From: Moraxella canis
GTDB lineage: Bacteria; Pseudomonadota; Gammaproteobacteria; Pseudomonadales; Moraxellaceae
NCBI RefSeq assembly: GCF_002014965.1
Contig: NZ_MUXT01000001.1
Span: 288,218 to 352,217, forward strand
Reading direction: 5' to 3'
Length of the DNA stretch: 64,000 nt
The notes beneath the pieces are model-generated. The model saw only the letters and a list, made by a program, of their open reading frames with translations, was not told the origin of the DNA and ran no database searches. Shown piece after piece: positions 17,236 through 26,512 of this stretch (positions within the stretch are counted from its first letter, which is position 1; each line of letters starts with the position of its first letter). Both the position numbers and the translations under genes were made by a program.

Positions 17236-18342
17236 CTAATACACCTGCTGATGAAGTATTCGATAACCATCACAGCCTTGCTGCAGCCCATTATCACATG
17301 CGCGACCAAAGTAAATTTTAGCGGTTGCTTTATTTTGGCGCACGCCTTGACCTTGAGCATACATCACACCCAGATTAAATTGAGCCTGTGCAACCCCTTG
17401 ATTGGCGGCTTTGGTGTACCATTCAACCGCTTTATGATCATCTTGGCGCACGCCTTGACCTTGAGCATACATCACACCCAGATTAAATTGAGCCTGTGCA
17501 ACCCCTTGATTGGCGGCTTTGGTGAACCATTCAACCGCTTTATGATCGTCTTGGCGGACCCCTTGACCTTGGGCATACATCAGCCCCAGATTAGTTTGAG
17601 CCCCTGAGTGACCTTGATTGGCGGCTTTGGTGTACCACTCAACCGCTTTATGATAGTCTTGGCGCACGCCTCGACCTTGGGCATACATCCAACCCAAACT
17701 AGTTTGAGCATCTGCATACCCTTGATTGGCGGCTTTGGTATACCAATTAAACGCTTGATAATAATCTTGGCGGACACCTCGACCGTTCTCATACATTAGA
17801 CCCAGATTATATTGAGCCTCTACAAGTCCTTGATTGGCGGCTTTGGTGTACCACTCAACCGCTTTTTGATCATCTTGGCGGACGCCTTGACCTTGGACAT
17901 ACATCACACCCAAATTATACTGAGCCTGAGCATACCCTTGATTGGCGGCTTTGGTGTACCATTCAACCGCTTTATGATCGTCTTGGCGGACGCCTTGACC
18001 TTCAGCATACAGCACACCCAGATTAGTTTGAGCATCTGCATGACCTTGATTGGCAGCTTTGGTGTACCACTCAATCGCTTTGTGATAATCTTGGCGCACG
18101 CCTTGACCTTCAGCATACAGCGCGCCTAGAACAGTTTGAGCCCATGCATACCCTTGATTGGCAGCTTTGGTGTACCATTCAGCGGCTTTTTGATAATCTT
18201 GCATATCATAATAATACTTTGCAAGCATCATCTGGGCTGCGACATCGCCTTGTGCGGCTTTTGACAGCTGTGCTGGATCTGCCGCCAGGGCACCGAGTGA
18301 TAAAGCCGAGGCGGCTATCAAGAGGGTCAGTTTTTTTAGCAT
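17236..18342 (-). CDS. Secreted Sel1-repeat protein
   Basis: A 368-residue protein with a Sec signal peptide (cleavage near LGALA-AD, residues 18-22), so it should be periplasmic or exported. Residues 53-340 are eight consecutive 36-residue Sel1-like repeats, each with the core WYTKAANQG followed by AQ.NLG.MYAQGQGVRQ, forming an alpha-solenoid for protein binding. A short C-terminal cap carries two Cys (CDNG and GCDG). Its binding partner is unknown. GGAGA precedes the ATG. The gene lies between pyrB and pyrC' with gaps of 53 and 51 bases, so it seems to have been inserted into the pyrimidine unit. Confidence 0.9.
   Translation of the reverse strand: MLKKLTLLIAASALSLGALAADPAQLSKAAQGDVAAQMMLAKYYYDMQDYQKAAEWYTKAANQGYAWAQTVLGALYAEGQGVRQDYHKAIEWYTKAANQGHADAQTNLGVLYAEGQGVRQDDHKAVEWYTKAANQGYAQAQYNLGVMYVQGQGVRQDDQKAVEWYTKAANQGLVEAQYNLGLMYENGRGVRQDYYQAFNWYTKAANQGYADAQTSLGWMYAQGRGVRQDYHKAVEWYTKAANQGHSGAQTNLGLMYAQGQGVRQDDHKAVEWFTKAANQGVAQAQFNLGVMYAQGQGVRQDDHKAVEWYTKAANQGVAQAQFNLGVMYAQGQGVRQNKATAKIYFGRACDNGLQQGCDGYRILHQQVY
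17323..18186 (-). repeat. Eight tandem 108-bp repeats (Sel1 units)
   Basis: The Sel1 coding region is a tandem array of 108-bp DNA units. The two units next to the 3' end of the gene (about 17343-17450 and 17451-17558) are almost identical at base level, while others differ more, as expected from recent unequal exchange or replication slippage. Confidence 0.85.
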
Positions 18343-18395
18343 GATTATTTCTCCAATAGTGTATTAAATTTGATCAAATGACGGCTTAGCAGGCG

Positions 18396-19397
18396 TTATC
18401 GAGCTTGTCCTGCCATCGCCATCGCCATCACCGCCATACGCACCGCGATGCCGTTATTGACCTGCTTTAGGATGACCGACTGCTCACCATCTGCCACACT
18501 TGAGGCGATCTCCACACCGCGGTTCATCGGACCTGGGTGCATGACCAGAGCATTGGGCTTGGCAAGCTTAACACGAGCATCCGTAATGCCATACATCTTA
18601 AAATATTCACTGGTGGACGGTAGAAGTGGCGAGCCGATGCGCTCATTTTGGATACGCAGACCGATGATCACATCAGCATCCGCCAGACCCGCCTCCATCT
18701 GCTCGTAGACACTGACGCCATAGCGCTCGATCCCTTTGGGCAATAAGGTCTTGGGCGCGATCACACGAATGTCCTTGACCCCCAGCGTCTGCAGCGCCGA
18801 GATGTCCGAGCGCGCGACGCGGCTGTGCTTGATATCACCGATGATCGCCACCGACAGATCATCAAAGGATTTTTGCTGCTTTAGGCACGCCTCTTTATGA
18901 ATGGTAAGCATATCAAGCATCGCCTGCGTGGGATGTGCATGCCAGCCATCGCCGGCATTGATGATGGCGACATTGGGCGTGACTTGAGTCGCCATAAAGT
19001 GTGCAGCGCCTGATGCACTGTGGCGCACCACAAACATATCCGCGCTCATCGCCTCCAGATTCCACAGCGTATCGCGCAGCGTTTCGCCTTTATTGGTGCT
19101 TGAACGAGCGATGTCGAGATTTAGCACATTGGCGCCCAAGCGTTTTTGGGCTGCCTCAAATGTGGTGCGTGTGCGCGTTGAATTTTCAAAAAACAAATTC
19201 ATCACCGTCTTACCAGACAGCTCTGTGGTGTTAATCAGCCTGCCATCTTCATCAAAATATCCCATCGCCTTATCGATGATGCTCTCAAGCTGCCGTCTGC
19301 TCAGCCCCTCCACCCCAATAAAATGACGGATACCGCCATCATCAGCGAGCTGAGGCTGTGCGAGCTGAGCATTTAGGCGAGCTTGAATGGTGATCAT
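18396..19397 (-). CDS. pyrB: Aspartate carbamoyltransferase catalytic subunit PyrB
   Basis: Joins carbamoyl phosphate and aspartate in the first committed step of pyrimidine synthesis. The carbamoyl-phosphate loop STRTRTTFE (Ser73 to Arg77) and the aspartate-side segment [16 protein letters not shown] are intact. About 333 residues. The ATG at 19397 is preferred because AAGGAAA lies 6 bases before it; the longer frame would need a TTG. The N-terminal extension relative to E. coli PyrB is typical of enzymes that assemble with PyrC'. No pyrI is present. The Sel1 gene and pyrC' follow on the same strand. Confidence 0.95.
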   Translation of the reverse strand: MITIQARLNAQLAQPQLADDGGIRHFIGVEGLSRRQLESIIDKAMGYFDEDGRLINTTELSGKTVMNLFFENSTRTRTTFEAAQKRLGANVLNLDIARSSTNKGETLRDTLWNLEAMSADMFVVRHSASGAAHFMATQVTPNVAIINAGDGWHAHPTQAMLDMLTIHKEACLKQQKSFDDLSVAIIGDIKHSRVARSDISALQTLGVKDIRVIAPKTLLPKGIERYGVSVYEQMEAGLADADVIIGLRIQNERIGSPLLPSTSEYFKMYGITDARVKLAKPNALVMHPGPMNRGVEIASSVADGEQSVILKQVNNGIAVRMAVMAMAMAGQAR

Positions 19398-19732
19398 GGC
19401 GGTTTTCCTTATCAATTATCTAAAAAGTTTCATTTAAAATTTGATACCCAGTGGCGAGGCAGAACCCCTGATATACACTTGATCAAATAAAAAAAATAAA
19501 TTAAGCCATTTTAGCAAATTTCTAGGCTTGAAAACAACGATATTTTTCTTTGATCAATCCATTGAATCAATTTTTGATCGTTGGGCTATTTGTTAATTTT
19601 ACTAACAATAAAATTATTTATTTTTATCACGCATCGCCTGACACAGCCCCCAAAAATCATGTTAAAATAGCACAAAATCACAGCGCGCTCTTAGCCTTTT
19701 GCTAAGCCATGCCGTCACTCAAGGATACATTT
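19398..19732. other. Intergenic region between divergent pyrB and fbp
   Basis: 335 bases without a gene. Toward fbp there is an extended -10 like element TGTTAAAAT (19661-19668) with a poor -35 (CTGACA, 19-base spacing). No clear pyrimidine attenuator or terminator hairpin was seen on the pyrB side. The centre is very AT-rich. Confidence 0.5.
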
Positions 19733-20731
19733 ATGATAACTTTGACTCAATATTTACAATCACAGGCAAGCAGCGAACTTGCCAGTACTATCGATACCTT
19801 GGCAAAGAGCAGTATCGCCATCAGCGCACTGCTCGATAAAGGGGCACTGGCAGGCATTCATGGCGAAGCTGGCAATGAAAATGTGCAAGGCGAAGCCCAA
19901 AAAAAGCTCGATGTCATCTCTAATGATCTGCTGCTTGATGCACTCACCAAAAACCCGCACTGTGCAGGCGTCGCCTCCGAAGAGCTGGATGAGATCAGCC
20001 CTGCCAATGATCAAGGCACGCTGCTTGTCACTTTTGACCCTCTAGATGGCTCTAGTAATATTGATATCAATATGACTGTGGGCACGATTTTTTCTATTTT
20101 GCCACATCCGCGCGTGGGCAGCCAAGCCACCGAAGCTGATTTTTTACAACCAGGCGTTCAACAAGTAGCGGCAGGCTATTTTATTTATGGCACCAGCACC
20201 ATGCTTGCGATGACGCTGGGTCAAGGCGTCGTGATGTTCAGCTTTGATCCAACCAGTCAAGAGTATTTACTGATTAATGATCAAGTCACCATCAGCCAGA
20301 CGGCTGCCGAATATGCCATCAATGCGTCGAATTATCGCTACTGGCTTGATCCGATCAAAGAATACATTGATGGCTTGGTCGCAGGTGATCTGGGCGTGCG
20401 TAATAAAGATTATAATATGCGCTGGGTGGCGGCGATGATTGCTGATGTGCATCGGATTTTGATTCGTGGCGGCGTATTTATGTACCCATTTGACACCAAA
20501 ATCGCAGGTAAGGCAGGTAAGCTGCGCTTGATGTATGAAGCCAATCCGATGAGCTTTATCATTGAGCAAGCTGGCGGCGCCAGTACAGATGGCGTTGAGC
20601 GTATCATGGAGATTAAGCCTAGCCATATCCATCAGCGCATCCCTGTGGTGCTTGGCGCCAAAGAAGAAGTCGACTATGTCAAAGATCTGCACGCCAAGGC
20701 AGGCATTTTGGCGAATGGCGATCCAGCATAA
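19733..20731 (+). CDS. fbp: Fructose-1,6-bisphosphatase class 1
   Basis: Gluconeogenic phosphatase that hydrolyses fructose 1,6-bisphosphate. The metal-site motif [20 protein letters not shown] is complete, as are the upstream VASEE and the later GGVFMYPFD and [15 protein letters not shown] motifs of class 1 enzymes. The ATG at 19733 is chosen because AAGGA lies 7 bases before it; this gives 332 residues, the usual length. It stands alone, with no other glycolytic gene nearby. Confidence 0.96.
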   Translation: MITLTQYLQSQASSELASTIDTLAKSSIAISALLDKGALAGIHGEAGNENVQGEAQKKLDVISNDLLLDALTKNPHCAGVASEELDEISPANDQGTLLVTFDPLDGSSNIDINMTVGTIFSILPHPRVGSQATEADFLQPGVQQVAAGYFIYGTSTMLAMTLGQGVVMFSFDPTSQEYLLINDQVTISQTAAEYAINASNYRYWLDPIKEYIDGLVAGDLGVRNKDYNMRWVAAMIADVHRILIRGGVFMYPFDTKIAGKAGKLRLMYEANPMSFIIEQAGGASTDGVERIMEIKPSHIHQRIPVVLGAKEEVDYVKDLHAKAGILANGDPA

Positions 20732-20858
20732 CCCATCCAAAAAGTCGCCATCATGGCGGCTTTTTATTCACTGAAGGCTGTCGCTGCTTTGATGTTATTA
20801 ATGTTGGCGTTTTATGGTGCCATGACGCCCCTAACTTTTGAGTCAAATTTATCATACC

Positions 20859-21635
20859 ATGATCATCACCTCCCCCACTAATCCCACTGTCCGCCACGCC
20901 CAAGCCTTACTCACGCAGCACCGCGCCCGCAAAAAAAGCGGGCAGACGGTCATCGAAGGCGTGCATTTGCTAGATGCTTATGTTAAGCAAGGGCTCACGG
21001 TTAGTAAGCTTTTGGTTAGCCAAAGTGCCGCAAGCCACCACGAAGTCTTGCCTTTACTGAATCATGCCGAGCATAAGGACATTATTGTCATTGCCGATAC
21101 TCTCTACAAACAAATTCGCACCCTAGGCGATGGCATCGATATGATGGCGATTGTTGATATTCCTGATCGTGATTTGGTCAATATTCAGGCAGATTGCTTG
21201 ATTTTGGATGGGCTACAAGATACTGGTAATATCGGTACGCTGCTGCGCACCGCTTCTGCTGTCGGCATCCAATCGGTAATCACCACGCCACACACCGCCC
21301 ACCTTTGGTCGCCCAAGGTGCTGCGGGCAGGCATGGGCGCTCATTTTTCTTTATCGATTTATGAGCACATCACTGCCGATGAAATCTTACAAAAAGTGCA
21401 AACGCCCTTTTATGCCACCAGCTCTCACACCGACACGGTCATTTATGATCATGATTTGACTCAGCCCATCGCCTGGGTACTTGGGCACGAAGGTCAGGGC
21501 GTGAGCGATGACTTTTTAAAACAGGCAACGCCGATCGCCCTGCCACAGCCCGGCGGACAAGAAAGCCTAAATGTCAGTATCGCAGGATCCGTATGCTTTT
21601 ATGAAATGCTGCGCCAGCGGAGATACTCAAGATGA
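20859..21635 (+). CDS. TrmH/SpoU-family RNA 2'-O-methyltransferase
   Basis: SPOUT-class methyltransferase of about 258 residues with the knotted C-terminal domain. Motif 1 is NPTVRHAQALL followed by the substrate-binding N-terminal domain; the SAM-binding part shows LDGLQDTGNIGTLLRTA, then VLGHEGQG and LPQPGGQESLNVSIA, the three SPOUT motifs. Likely substrate is 23S rRNA (RlmB/TsnR-like), but tRNA cannot be excluded. The ATG at 20859 is used since the longer frame starts with TTG. Its last four bases overlap the next gene (ATGA), showing coupling. Confidence 0.88.
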   Translation: MIITSPTNPTVRHAQALLTQHRARKKSGQTVIEGVHLLDAYVKQGLTVSKLLVSQSAASHHEVLPLLNHAEHKDIIVIADTLYKQIRTLGDGIDMMAIVDIPDRDLVNIQADCLILDGLQDTGNIGTLLRTASAVGIQSVITTPHTAHLWSPKVLRAGMGAHFSLSIYEHITADEILQKVQTPFYATSSHTDTVIYDHDLTQPIAWVLGHEGQGVSDDFLKQATPIALPQPGGQESLNVSIAGSVCFYEMLRQRRYSR

Positions 21636-22477
21636 GTGTTGTCAAGCAGTGGCAGTTTTGGGTTCTTATTCTCTTTATGATTGGGGTTTTTGTGATTGCC
21701 AGCAGTACCAAAATTTTGGTGCAAAAATACACTTGGCAAGGTGCGCCCAGCTCGGCGACTAAGACTTTATCCGCTGCGATCATCACTGATTTGCACAGCT
21801 GTTTTTATGGTGATCATCAGCGTGAGATCATGGATATCTTAAGAGCACAAAAGCCTGATATCATTCTTTTGGGCGGGGATATTTATGACGATGATTTGGC
21901 GAACACCCACGCCGACATCCTACTGTCACAGCTTGGATCGGTCAGTCGCCATATTTATTATGTCAATGGCAATCATGAGCTGTATATGCCAAGCTTGGAG
22001 TACCAAACCGTCCTCGATAAAATCCAAAGCTATGGCATTCAAATTCTCCACGGAACAGGCGTTCAGCGATTAAACGATTCGCCAATCTCGGTCTGGGGTG
22101 TGGCTGATCCAGTCAGTGGCGAGTTTGACACTCAGCTAAACACTGTCGGCACGCTTGCCAATCCAGATCATATTAATATTTTGCTCAGTCATCGCCCTGA
22201 GCGTGTGAGCGACTATGTCCAATATCCCTTTGACATCGTGGTCAGCGGTCATGCCCATGGCGGTCAATGGCGATTGCCACCTTTGATGAATGGGCTGTTT
22301 GCGCCCAATCAAGGGTTATTTCCAGCCTATGCTGGCGGTCAATATCAACTTGATAATACAGACCCCAATAGATCAAGTGAGCTCATTGTCAGTCGTGGCT
22401 TAGCAAAAGAATCAACCCGATTTGTCCCACGCATTTTTAATCGTCCAGAAATTGTATTTTTGGACATTCATTATTGA
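21632..22477 (+). CDS. Membrane-anchored metallophosphoesterase (YaeI-like)
   Basis: A 281-residue calcineurin-like phosphoesterase with one N-terminal membrane helix (about residues 8-27). Metal-site motifs are ITDLHS (about residue 51), GGDIYDDD (about 85), NGNHELY (about 114) and SGHAHGGQW (about 208). Relatives include E. coli YaeI and LpxH-like lipid phosphatases; the substrate is unknown. The helix should place the catalytic domain on one face of the inner membrane, probably outside. It overlaps the methyltransferase gene by 4 bases, so the two form an operon. Beyond its stop begins the region of IS remnants. Confidence 0.85.
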   Translation: MSVVKQWQFWVLILFMIGVFVIASSTKILVQKYTWQGAPSSATKTLSAAIITDLHSCFYGDHQREIMDILRAQKPDIILLGGDIYDDDLANTHADILLSQLGSVSRHIYYVNGNHELYMPSLEYQTVLDKIQSYGIQILHGTGVQRLNDSPISVWGVADPVSGEFDTQLNTVGTLANPDHINILLSHRPERVSDYVQYPFDIVVSGHAHGGQWRLPPLMNGLFAPNQGLFPAYAGGQYQLDNTDPNRSSELIVSRGLAKESTRFVPRIFNRPEIVFLDIHY

Positions 22478-22506
22478 TATTTTATACCCTTGAATCGCCA
22501 AACCAA

Positions 22507-22627
22507 TTACAACACCTTTTGATAATAAACCTCATAAGGTGTTCGCCAGTTTAAACATTTTCTTGGTCGTAGATTAAGCCTAGCGACCTTTGTTTGTGTG
22601 TATTGATTATCCCATTGTTCAATGCCT
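22507..22627 (-). pseudogene. C-terminal remnant of an IS30-family transposase
   Basis: Reading the minus strand gives about 39 residues ending in the IS30 C-terminal signature: IEQWDNQYTQTK, then LRPRKCLNWRTPYEVYY and a stop. Upstream of that frame there is a stop codon and unrelated sequence, so only the 3' tip of the gene survives. The 120 bases between this and the IS3 remnant (22628-22748) match nothing I recognise. Confidence 0.8.
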
Positions 22628-22760
22628 TGTTACTTTGGAAAATATCCCCGAAGCAAACCACTGGTGTTTTCGTTACTTCTTCTTTGCCAAGGCTGGCTTG
22701 GTGGTGGAAAGTAAAAGTTTGCTTTTAGACTATACCGATCACCTATTTTCAAACACCCCC

Positions 22761-23069
22761 CTAAGAGGGCTTTATTAAAAAACTGTCGTTCTTTTTGGCA
22801 GGGCTTAGATAGTTATTAAAGCTGTGGGGTCTGATTTGACTGTAATAGCCAAGGAGATAACGTGCCAAATCTGTGTTTGCTTCATGAATGTTCTCATAGC
22901 CAAGTTTTGGCACCCATTCGGTTTTAAAACTTCGAAACAATCGTTCTGTTGGTGCGTTATCCCAGTAGTTGCCTTTTGTACTCATACTGTGTGTCATATT
23001 GCATTTAACAATAGCATCGGCAAATGCAGGACTGGTGTAGAAATCTTTGATCTGAATCAAATAACACAC
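22761..23069 (-). pseudogene. 3' fragment of IS3-family transposase OrfB
   Basis: Encodes the end of an IS3 OrfB integrase domain: MSTKGNYWDNAPTERLFRSF (with the catalytic Glu of the DDE triad) and YSQIRPHSFNNYLSPA near the end. The first two catalytic Asp residues are missing. Its apparent ATG lies inside unrelated or shifted sequence. The stop codon lies within the right inverted repeat. Confidence 0.85.
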
Positions 23070-23129
23070 CTGTTGGCTTAAGGCATACGGTATACGCCAC
23101 GGTTAATACTAAAGTCGTTCAAGCTCTCG

Positions 23130-23330
23130 TTATTCTGGTGTTAGGGCATGACCTGTGGGTAGTGGCTTGCCTTGAAGTTTAAGACGATAACGCTTAAGCC
23201 AGTTTTCTAAAGTAGATTGACCGATATCATATTGCTTAGCAACATTAACAACACGCTGATTTTGTTCTTCAATGAGTTTTACCATTTCTAATTTAAATTC
23301 GCTACTGTACTGCTTACGCTGTTTTGTCAT
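23130..23330 (-). pseudogene. IS3-family OrfA (helix-turn-helix), part of a dead element
   Basis: A 66-residue OrfA with the family N-terminus RKQYSSEFKLEMVKLIEEQ and the helix-turn-helix QYDIGQSTLENWLKRY. In IS3 elements OrfA binds the ends and is fused to OrfB by frameshifting. Here the frame ends soon after and the matching start of OrfB is deleted, so no OrfAB transposase can be made. The reading frame itself is open. Confidence 0.8.
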
Positions 23331-23561
23331 GAGAGATTACTCCTAATTTGGGATAGTATAACCTCTTATGGGGTGTCTGAGATGTTGTATTGGTGCATTA
23401 CTGGCGATGTCAATATAGGCTTGAGATGTCCTTTTAGACGATATTTTGCGGTATCTGATACAATCAAATCAAAATAAATTGCAAACATTATGTGTGTTAG
23501 TTCAGTCCAAACCCAATCTAACAACTCTTATTTTAAAAAATTCATCCATATAGGATAAAGG

Positions 23562-24245
23562 TGTCTAAACTCAACTTAGATGCACTCTGTCGCTATCAGA
23601 AATGGCAAGCCAAGGTGGCTTGTTGATGCGTTGATCAACCAATCAAAATGAGTACACAATCTTAAAAATCGAGTAGCTGAAGCAACCAAAGGTGCTGTCA
23701 TCAAATATGCCATGAATCATCCAGTGTATAGACAAGTCAGAGCGCCCAATGAACTATGCAAATTCGGTGTATTCTTGAGAAACCAAAGTCGTAACGGGTG
23801 GCATTATTCTCACAGAATCACAAGTCATTGCCCCTAAAAGCAAAAAGAAGATGATATTGCCTGCGGTGACATTGAAACGGCTCATCTTAGCCATCTTGAC
23901 TCCCAAGATGCCTTTTATGTAGGTAATGTAAAAGGCGTAAGACGTATTTACCAATAGATTTTTGTGGATGCTTATAGCAAAGCAGCTCTTGCAAGTGATA
24001 CACCACCAAAACGCCGATTACAAGTTATCTCTTGCGATTAATGATATTGAGCATACAAAGACAAAGCTTGCTCACCTCAAACTCATGGTATCTATGAGCG
24101 GTTTTATAAAATAATATTGCAGGAGCTTTATCAAGTGAGATATAGGAAAAATCTGTATAGTTTGCTTGACCAGTTGCAGTTTGATCTAGATATTTGGTTA
24201 ATCTTCCACAATAATGAGCGGACTCACCTACCTTTTTTATAGGTA
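23562..24245 (+). pseudogene. Degenerate IS481-family transposase
   Basis: Translating the plus strand across several frames gives successive pieces of an IS481-type transposase: AMNHPVYRQVRAPNELCKFG near 23710, then LDSQDAFYVGNVKGVRRIYQ near 23890, IFVDAYSKAALA after an in-frame stop, and ERFYKIILQELYQVRYRKNL plus LDIWLIFHNNERTH near 24100-24220. Many stops and frameshifts and a central deletion remove any function. This fills most of the otherwise gene-free stretch before 24431. Confidence 0.75.
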
Positions 24246-24304
24246 ACCAGATGAAGTCTGGATTGGTACAAAATCAGCAAGATTAAATACTCTGGACAGT
24301 CGAA

Positions 24305-24375
24305 AATGAGTGCCATTCATGCCATTTTTATGTACATATTTTGAAAAAACAGGTAAAATTTTAATGGCACTCATT
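24305..24375. repeat. Perfect 13-bp inverted repeat spanning 71 bp
   Basis: AATGAGTGCCATT at 24305-24317 and AATGGCACTCATT at 24363-24375 are exact inverted copies separated by 45 AT-rich bases. The unit has the size of a small palindromic repeat or of the ends of a miniature element. No second copy was noticed in this window. Confidence 0.7.
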
Positions 24376-24430
24376 AAAGCAGTCGCTGCTTTTGGTGCTT
24401 GTTACGTTGGCTAAAGCAAAAAGGTTGGTT

Positions 24431-24721
24431 ATGCGATTTGACTTATTACGGCGAGATCGTACCTTACGGCGACTGCTCATCACGTCATTTGTGATGTCAA
24501 TTTTGGTATTTGTCGCCAAAGCTTATGAGGATCGGACGGATCCTGTACCTACTGGATATTTGTACGACTTGTCGAGTCGATATTATCATCCTGATAGTGA
24601 TCCGACAGTGCTGCAAAAGCATCCAGAATTAAAACGCGCGCTCGAGGCGGCTTATGCCGATGGATTACTCACCAAGCCTGAGCTTAAGCGCATTGAACAG
24701 CTTGAGCGTGACGTAGATTGA
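24431..24721 (+). CDS. Small membrane protein of unknown function
   Basis: A 96-residue protein with one predicted membrane helix (about residues 14-31, LLITSFVMSILVFVAKAY) and a charged C-terminal helix rich in Leu, Glu and Lys. The ATG at 24431 has AAGG 7 bases upstream; an earlier TTG start is less likely. I do not recognise a family. It lies 46 bases before the M48 peptidase gene in the same direction and may be co-transcribed with it, which would suggest an envelope role. Confidence 0.6.
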   Translation: MRFDLLRRDRTLRRLLITSFVMSILVFVAKAYEDRTDPVPTGYLYDLSSRYYHPDSDPTVLQKHPELKRALEAAYADGLLTKPELKRIEQLERDVD

Positions 24722-24767
24722 GCATCTTAAGCTGGCATTATCAGATATCATCAAACAAGGAAAAATT

Positions 24768-25583
24768 ATGAAACGGAGACTCTTAGCCCCTTTGGCCATC
24801 AGTGCGGCATTACTTGGCTGTGTTAGCACGACCACAGGCACCGACATCAATCCTGAGCGCAAGCAGCTGCTTATTTATTCCAATGCCGAAATGCAGCGAA
24901 TGGCAGACAACTATTATCGCCAAACCTTAGCAGAATCACGCAGCCGAGGTGTGCTAGACAGCAATACTGCCCAGGTTAATCGTGTGCGTACTGTAGCCTC
25001 TCGATTGATTCCCCATGTGTCGTTGTTACGACAAGATGCCGCAGGCTGGGATTGGCGGGTTCATGTCATCACAGACGATACTGTCAATGCCTATGTCATG
25101 CCTAATGCTAAAATTGTCTTTTACTCGGGCATTATTGAGCGACTAAATTTGAGGGATGCTGAAATTGCTGCCATCATGGGTCATGAAATGGCGCATGCCT
25201 TGCGTGAACACTCACGTGAAAAAATCAGCCGGCGCGTTGCGACCAACGCCACCTTTGGCTTGGCAACCTCTTTATTTGGCTTGGGTGGCAGCGGTGTTCA
25301 GGCTTTAGGCTTGGCAGGCAACCTAGGATTAACCTTGCCTCACTCACGCTTTCAAGAAACTGAGGCGGATAAAATTGGGCTTGAGCTGATGGCACGCGCA
25401 GGCTATAACCCACAAGCTGCTGTCACTTTGTGGCAAAAAATGGAAGCCATGCAAGCAAATAGCGATGTGATCCGTGTTGGCTTTTTAAGCACGCACCCAA
25501 CCTCAACCAATCGTGTCAAGGAGCTGCAAGCCATGCAAGGGGCGGTTAAACCTTTGTATGAAGCGGCTCGTCAAGGTCGTTAA
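24768..25583 (+). CDS. M48-family metallopeptidase, lipoprotein (LoiP/YcaL type)
   Basis: Zinc peptidase of 271 residues anchored in the envelope by a lipid. The signal peptide ends in the lipobox LLGC (Cys18). The zinc motif HEMAH (about residues 140-144) lies in the usual M48 context AAIMGHEMAHALREHSRE, and the third zinc ligand is the Glu of ETEADKIGLELM about 60 residues on. E. coli homologues LoiP, YcaL and BepA degrade misassembled outer-membrane proteins. Asn after the lipobox Cys is absent (Val19), so outer-membrane retention is not excluded. Strong AAGGA site before the ATG. Confidence 0.9.
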   Translation: MKRRLLAPLAISAALLGCVSTTTGTDINPERKQLLIYSNAEMQRMADNYYRQTLAESRSRGVLDSNTAQVNRVRTVASRLIPHVSLLRQDAAGWDWRVHVITDDTVNAYVMPNAKIVFYSGIIERLNLRDAEIAAIMGHEMAHALREHSREKISRRVATNATFGLATSLFGLGGSGVQALGLAGNLGLTLPHSRFQETEADKIGLELMARAGYNPQAAVTLWQKMEAMQANSDVIRVGFLSTHPTSTNRVKELQAMQGAVKPLYEAARQGR

Positions 25584-25682
25584 ACTCATTCAAAAAGGCA
25601 GATTCACGCAACATTATGTGGACGCAAATCAGCCTGGGGTAGATAATGGTAACTAAACGAATTGTAAACAAATAGGGGCTTA

Positions 25683-26241
25683 ATGATGAAAGAATCAACA
25701 ACAGCACTCGCATTGTTCGTAATGCCTTTAGCAGCGGCTGCAACCATACCTGCTTATGCCAATGCTGGCGAAGTACAAGGTTACATGGTTGACATCTGCA
25801 AGCCTGCGGAAGCTGAGGGTGTAGAGTTTGCCGACGAGACGCTCAACAGAGATTTTTGTAGCGCTCAAGCGGCCAAAGCGTATAAAAAATTTGGCACTAA
25901 GGACATTAATTTTGCAAATAAATTCGTTTTGACAAGAATGTATGGCACAAGTTATGTCGCTATTGACCCTGCTAAAAAACAAGTCTATGTGATGCCCTTT
26001 GCCATTGAAAATTCGCGAAATAGTGGAAAACCGGGCAAAATCACGTTCAAAAAAAAATAGCCATAGAGTGTGTACTTACGGTGATGACACCTCTTTGCCT
26101 GCCTATAATGTTTTTTCTACCGGTGGCGACTCAAGCCATCCTGAGTACAACTTGTGTATAGAGTTTTACCCCACCGAGGGTTTTAGTCAGTATTACAATC
26201 CTGTGCATATCAAAACAGGTCGTATCGCTTCAAGACTATAA
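25683..26241 (+). pseudogene. Secreted Cys-containing protein split by frameshift at an A9 tract
   Basis: The first frame (25683-26060) encodes a signal peptide (cleavage near AYA-NA) and about 100 mature residues, then stops right after a run of nine A at 26049-26057. Removing one A joins it to the next frame, which continues with NSHRVCTYGDD to a stop at 26241, giving about 185 residues with four or more Cys. The joined protein aligns along its length with the intact paralogue at 28254-28868, for example KITFKKNSHRVC against KLSYGKNSNRLC. It may be a phase-variable gene, a pseudogene or a sequencing error. The function is unknown. Confidence 0.7.
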
Positions 26242-26512
26242 AAACCACCCTACCATCAGCATGTAAGCAATGTGATGTAATCCTCTCCCTAAAGTGAGGG
26301 GAGTAAGTCAATGATATATTTGTTAATGAGATTGAAACACAACATGCGGATATAGACTTTAACTTGCGGCGAAGCTAGGCTAAGGTGCGGACTTAACGGC
26401 TTGTTTAGGTTGGGTTTGTCTACGCTGGATCATATCGCGTCGGCGATTGACCTTTTTTGCACCCCAAAGGTGTGCTAAACTGTCAGTAAGTTTGCATATT
26501 TTAAGGATTTTT

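Larger units (their letters stand above)
22749..23380 (-). mobile_element. Internally deleted IS3-family element with both ends
   Basis: The left (23361-23380) and right (22749-22770) ends are imperfect inverted repeats: TCAGACACCCCATAAGAGG against TCAAACACCCCCCTAAGAGG. Between them are an orfA and only the 3' part of orfB. The total of about 630 bp is half that of a complete IS3 element, so roughly 600 bp of orfB including most of the catalytic core is missing. It cannot move itself but could be moved by a related transposase. Confidence 0.75.

Noticed and set aside
17323..18186. Regular repeats that at first look like a CRISPR array
   Set aside because: The 108-bp units are in-frame Sel1 coding repeats without unique spacers.
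22590..22778. Small open frame of 62 codons on the plus strand
   Set aside because: It overlaps the IS30 remnant and the IS3 end, has no ribosome site and no recognisable family.
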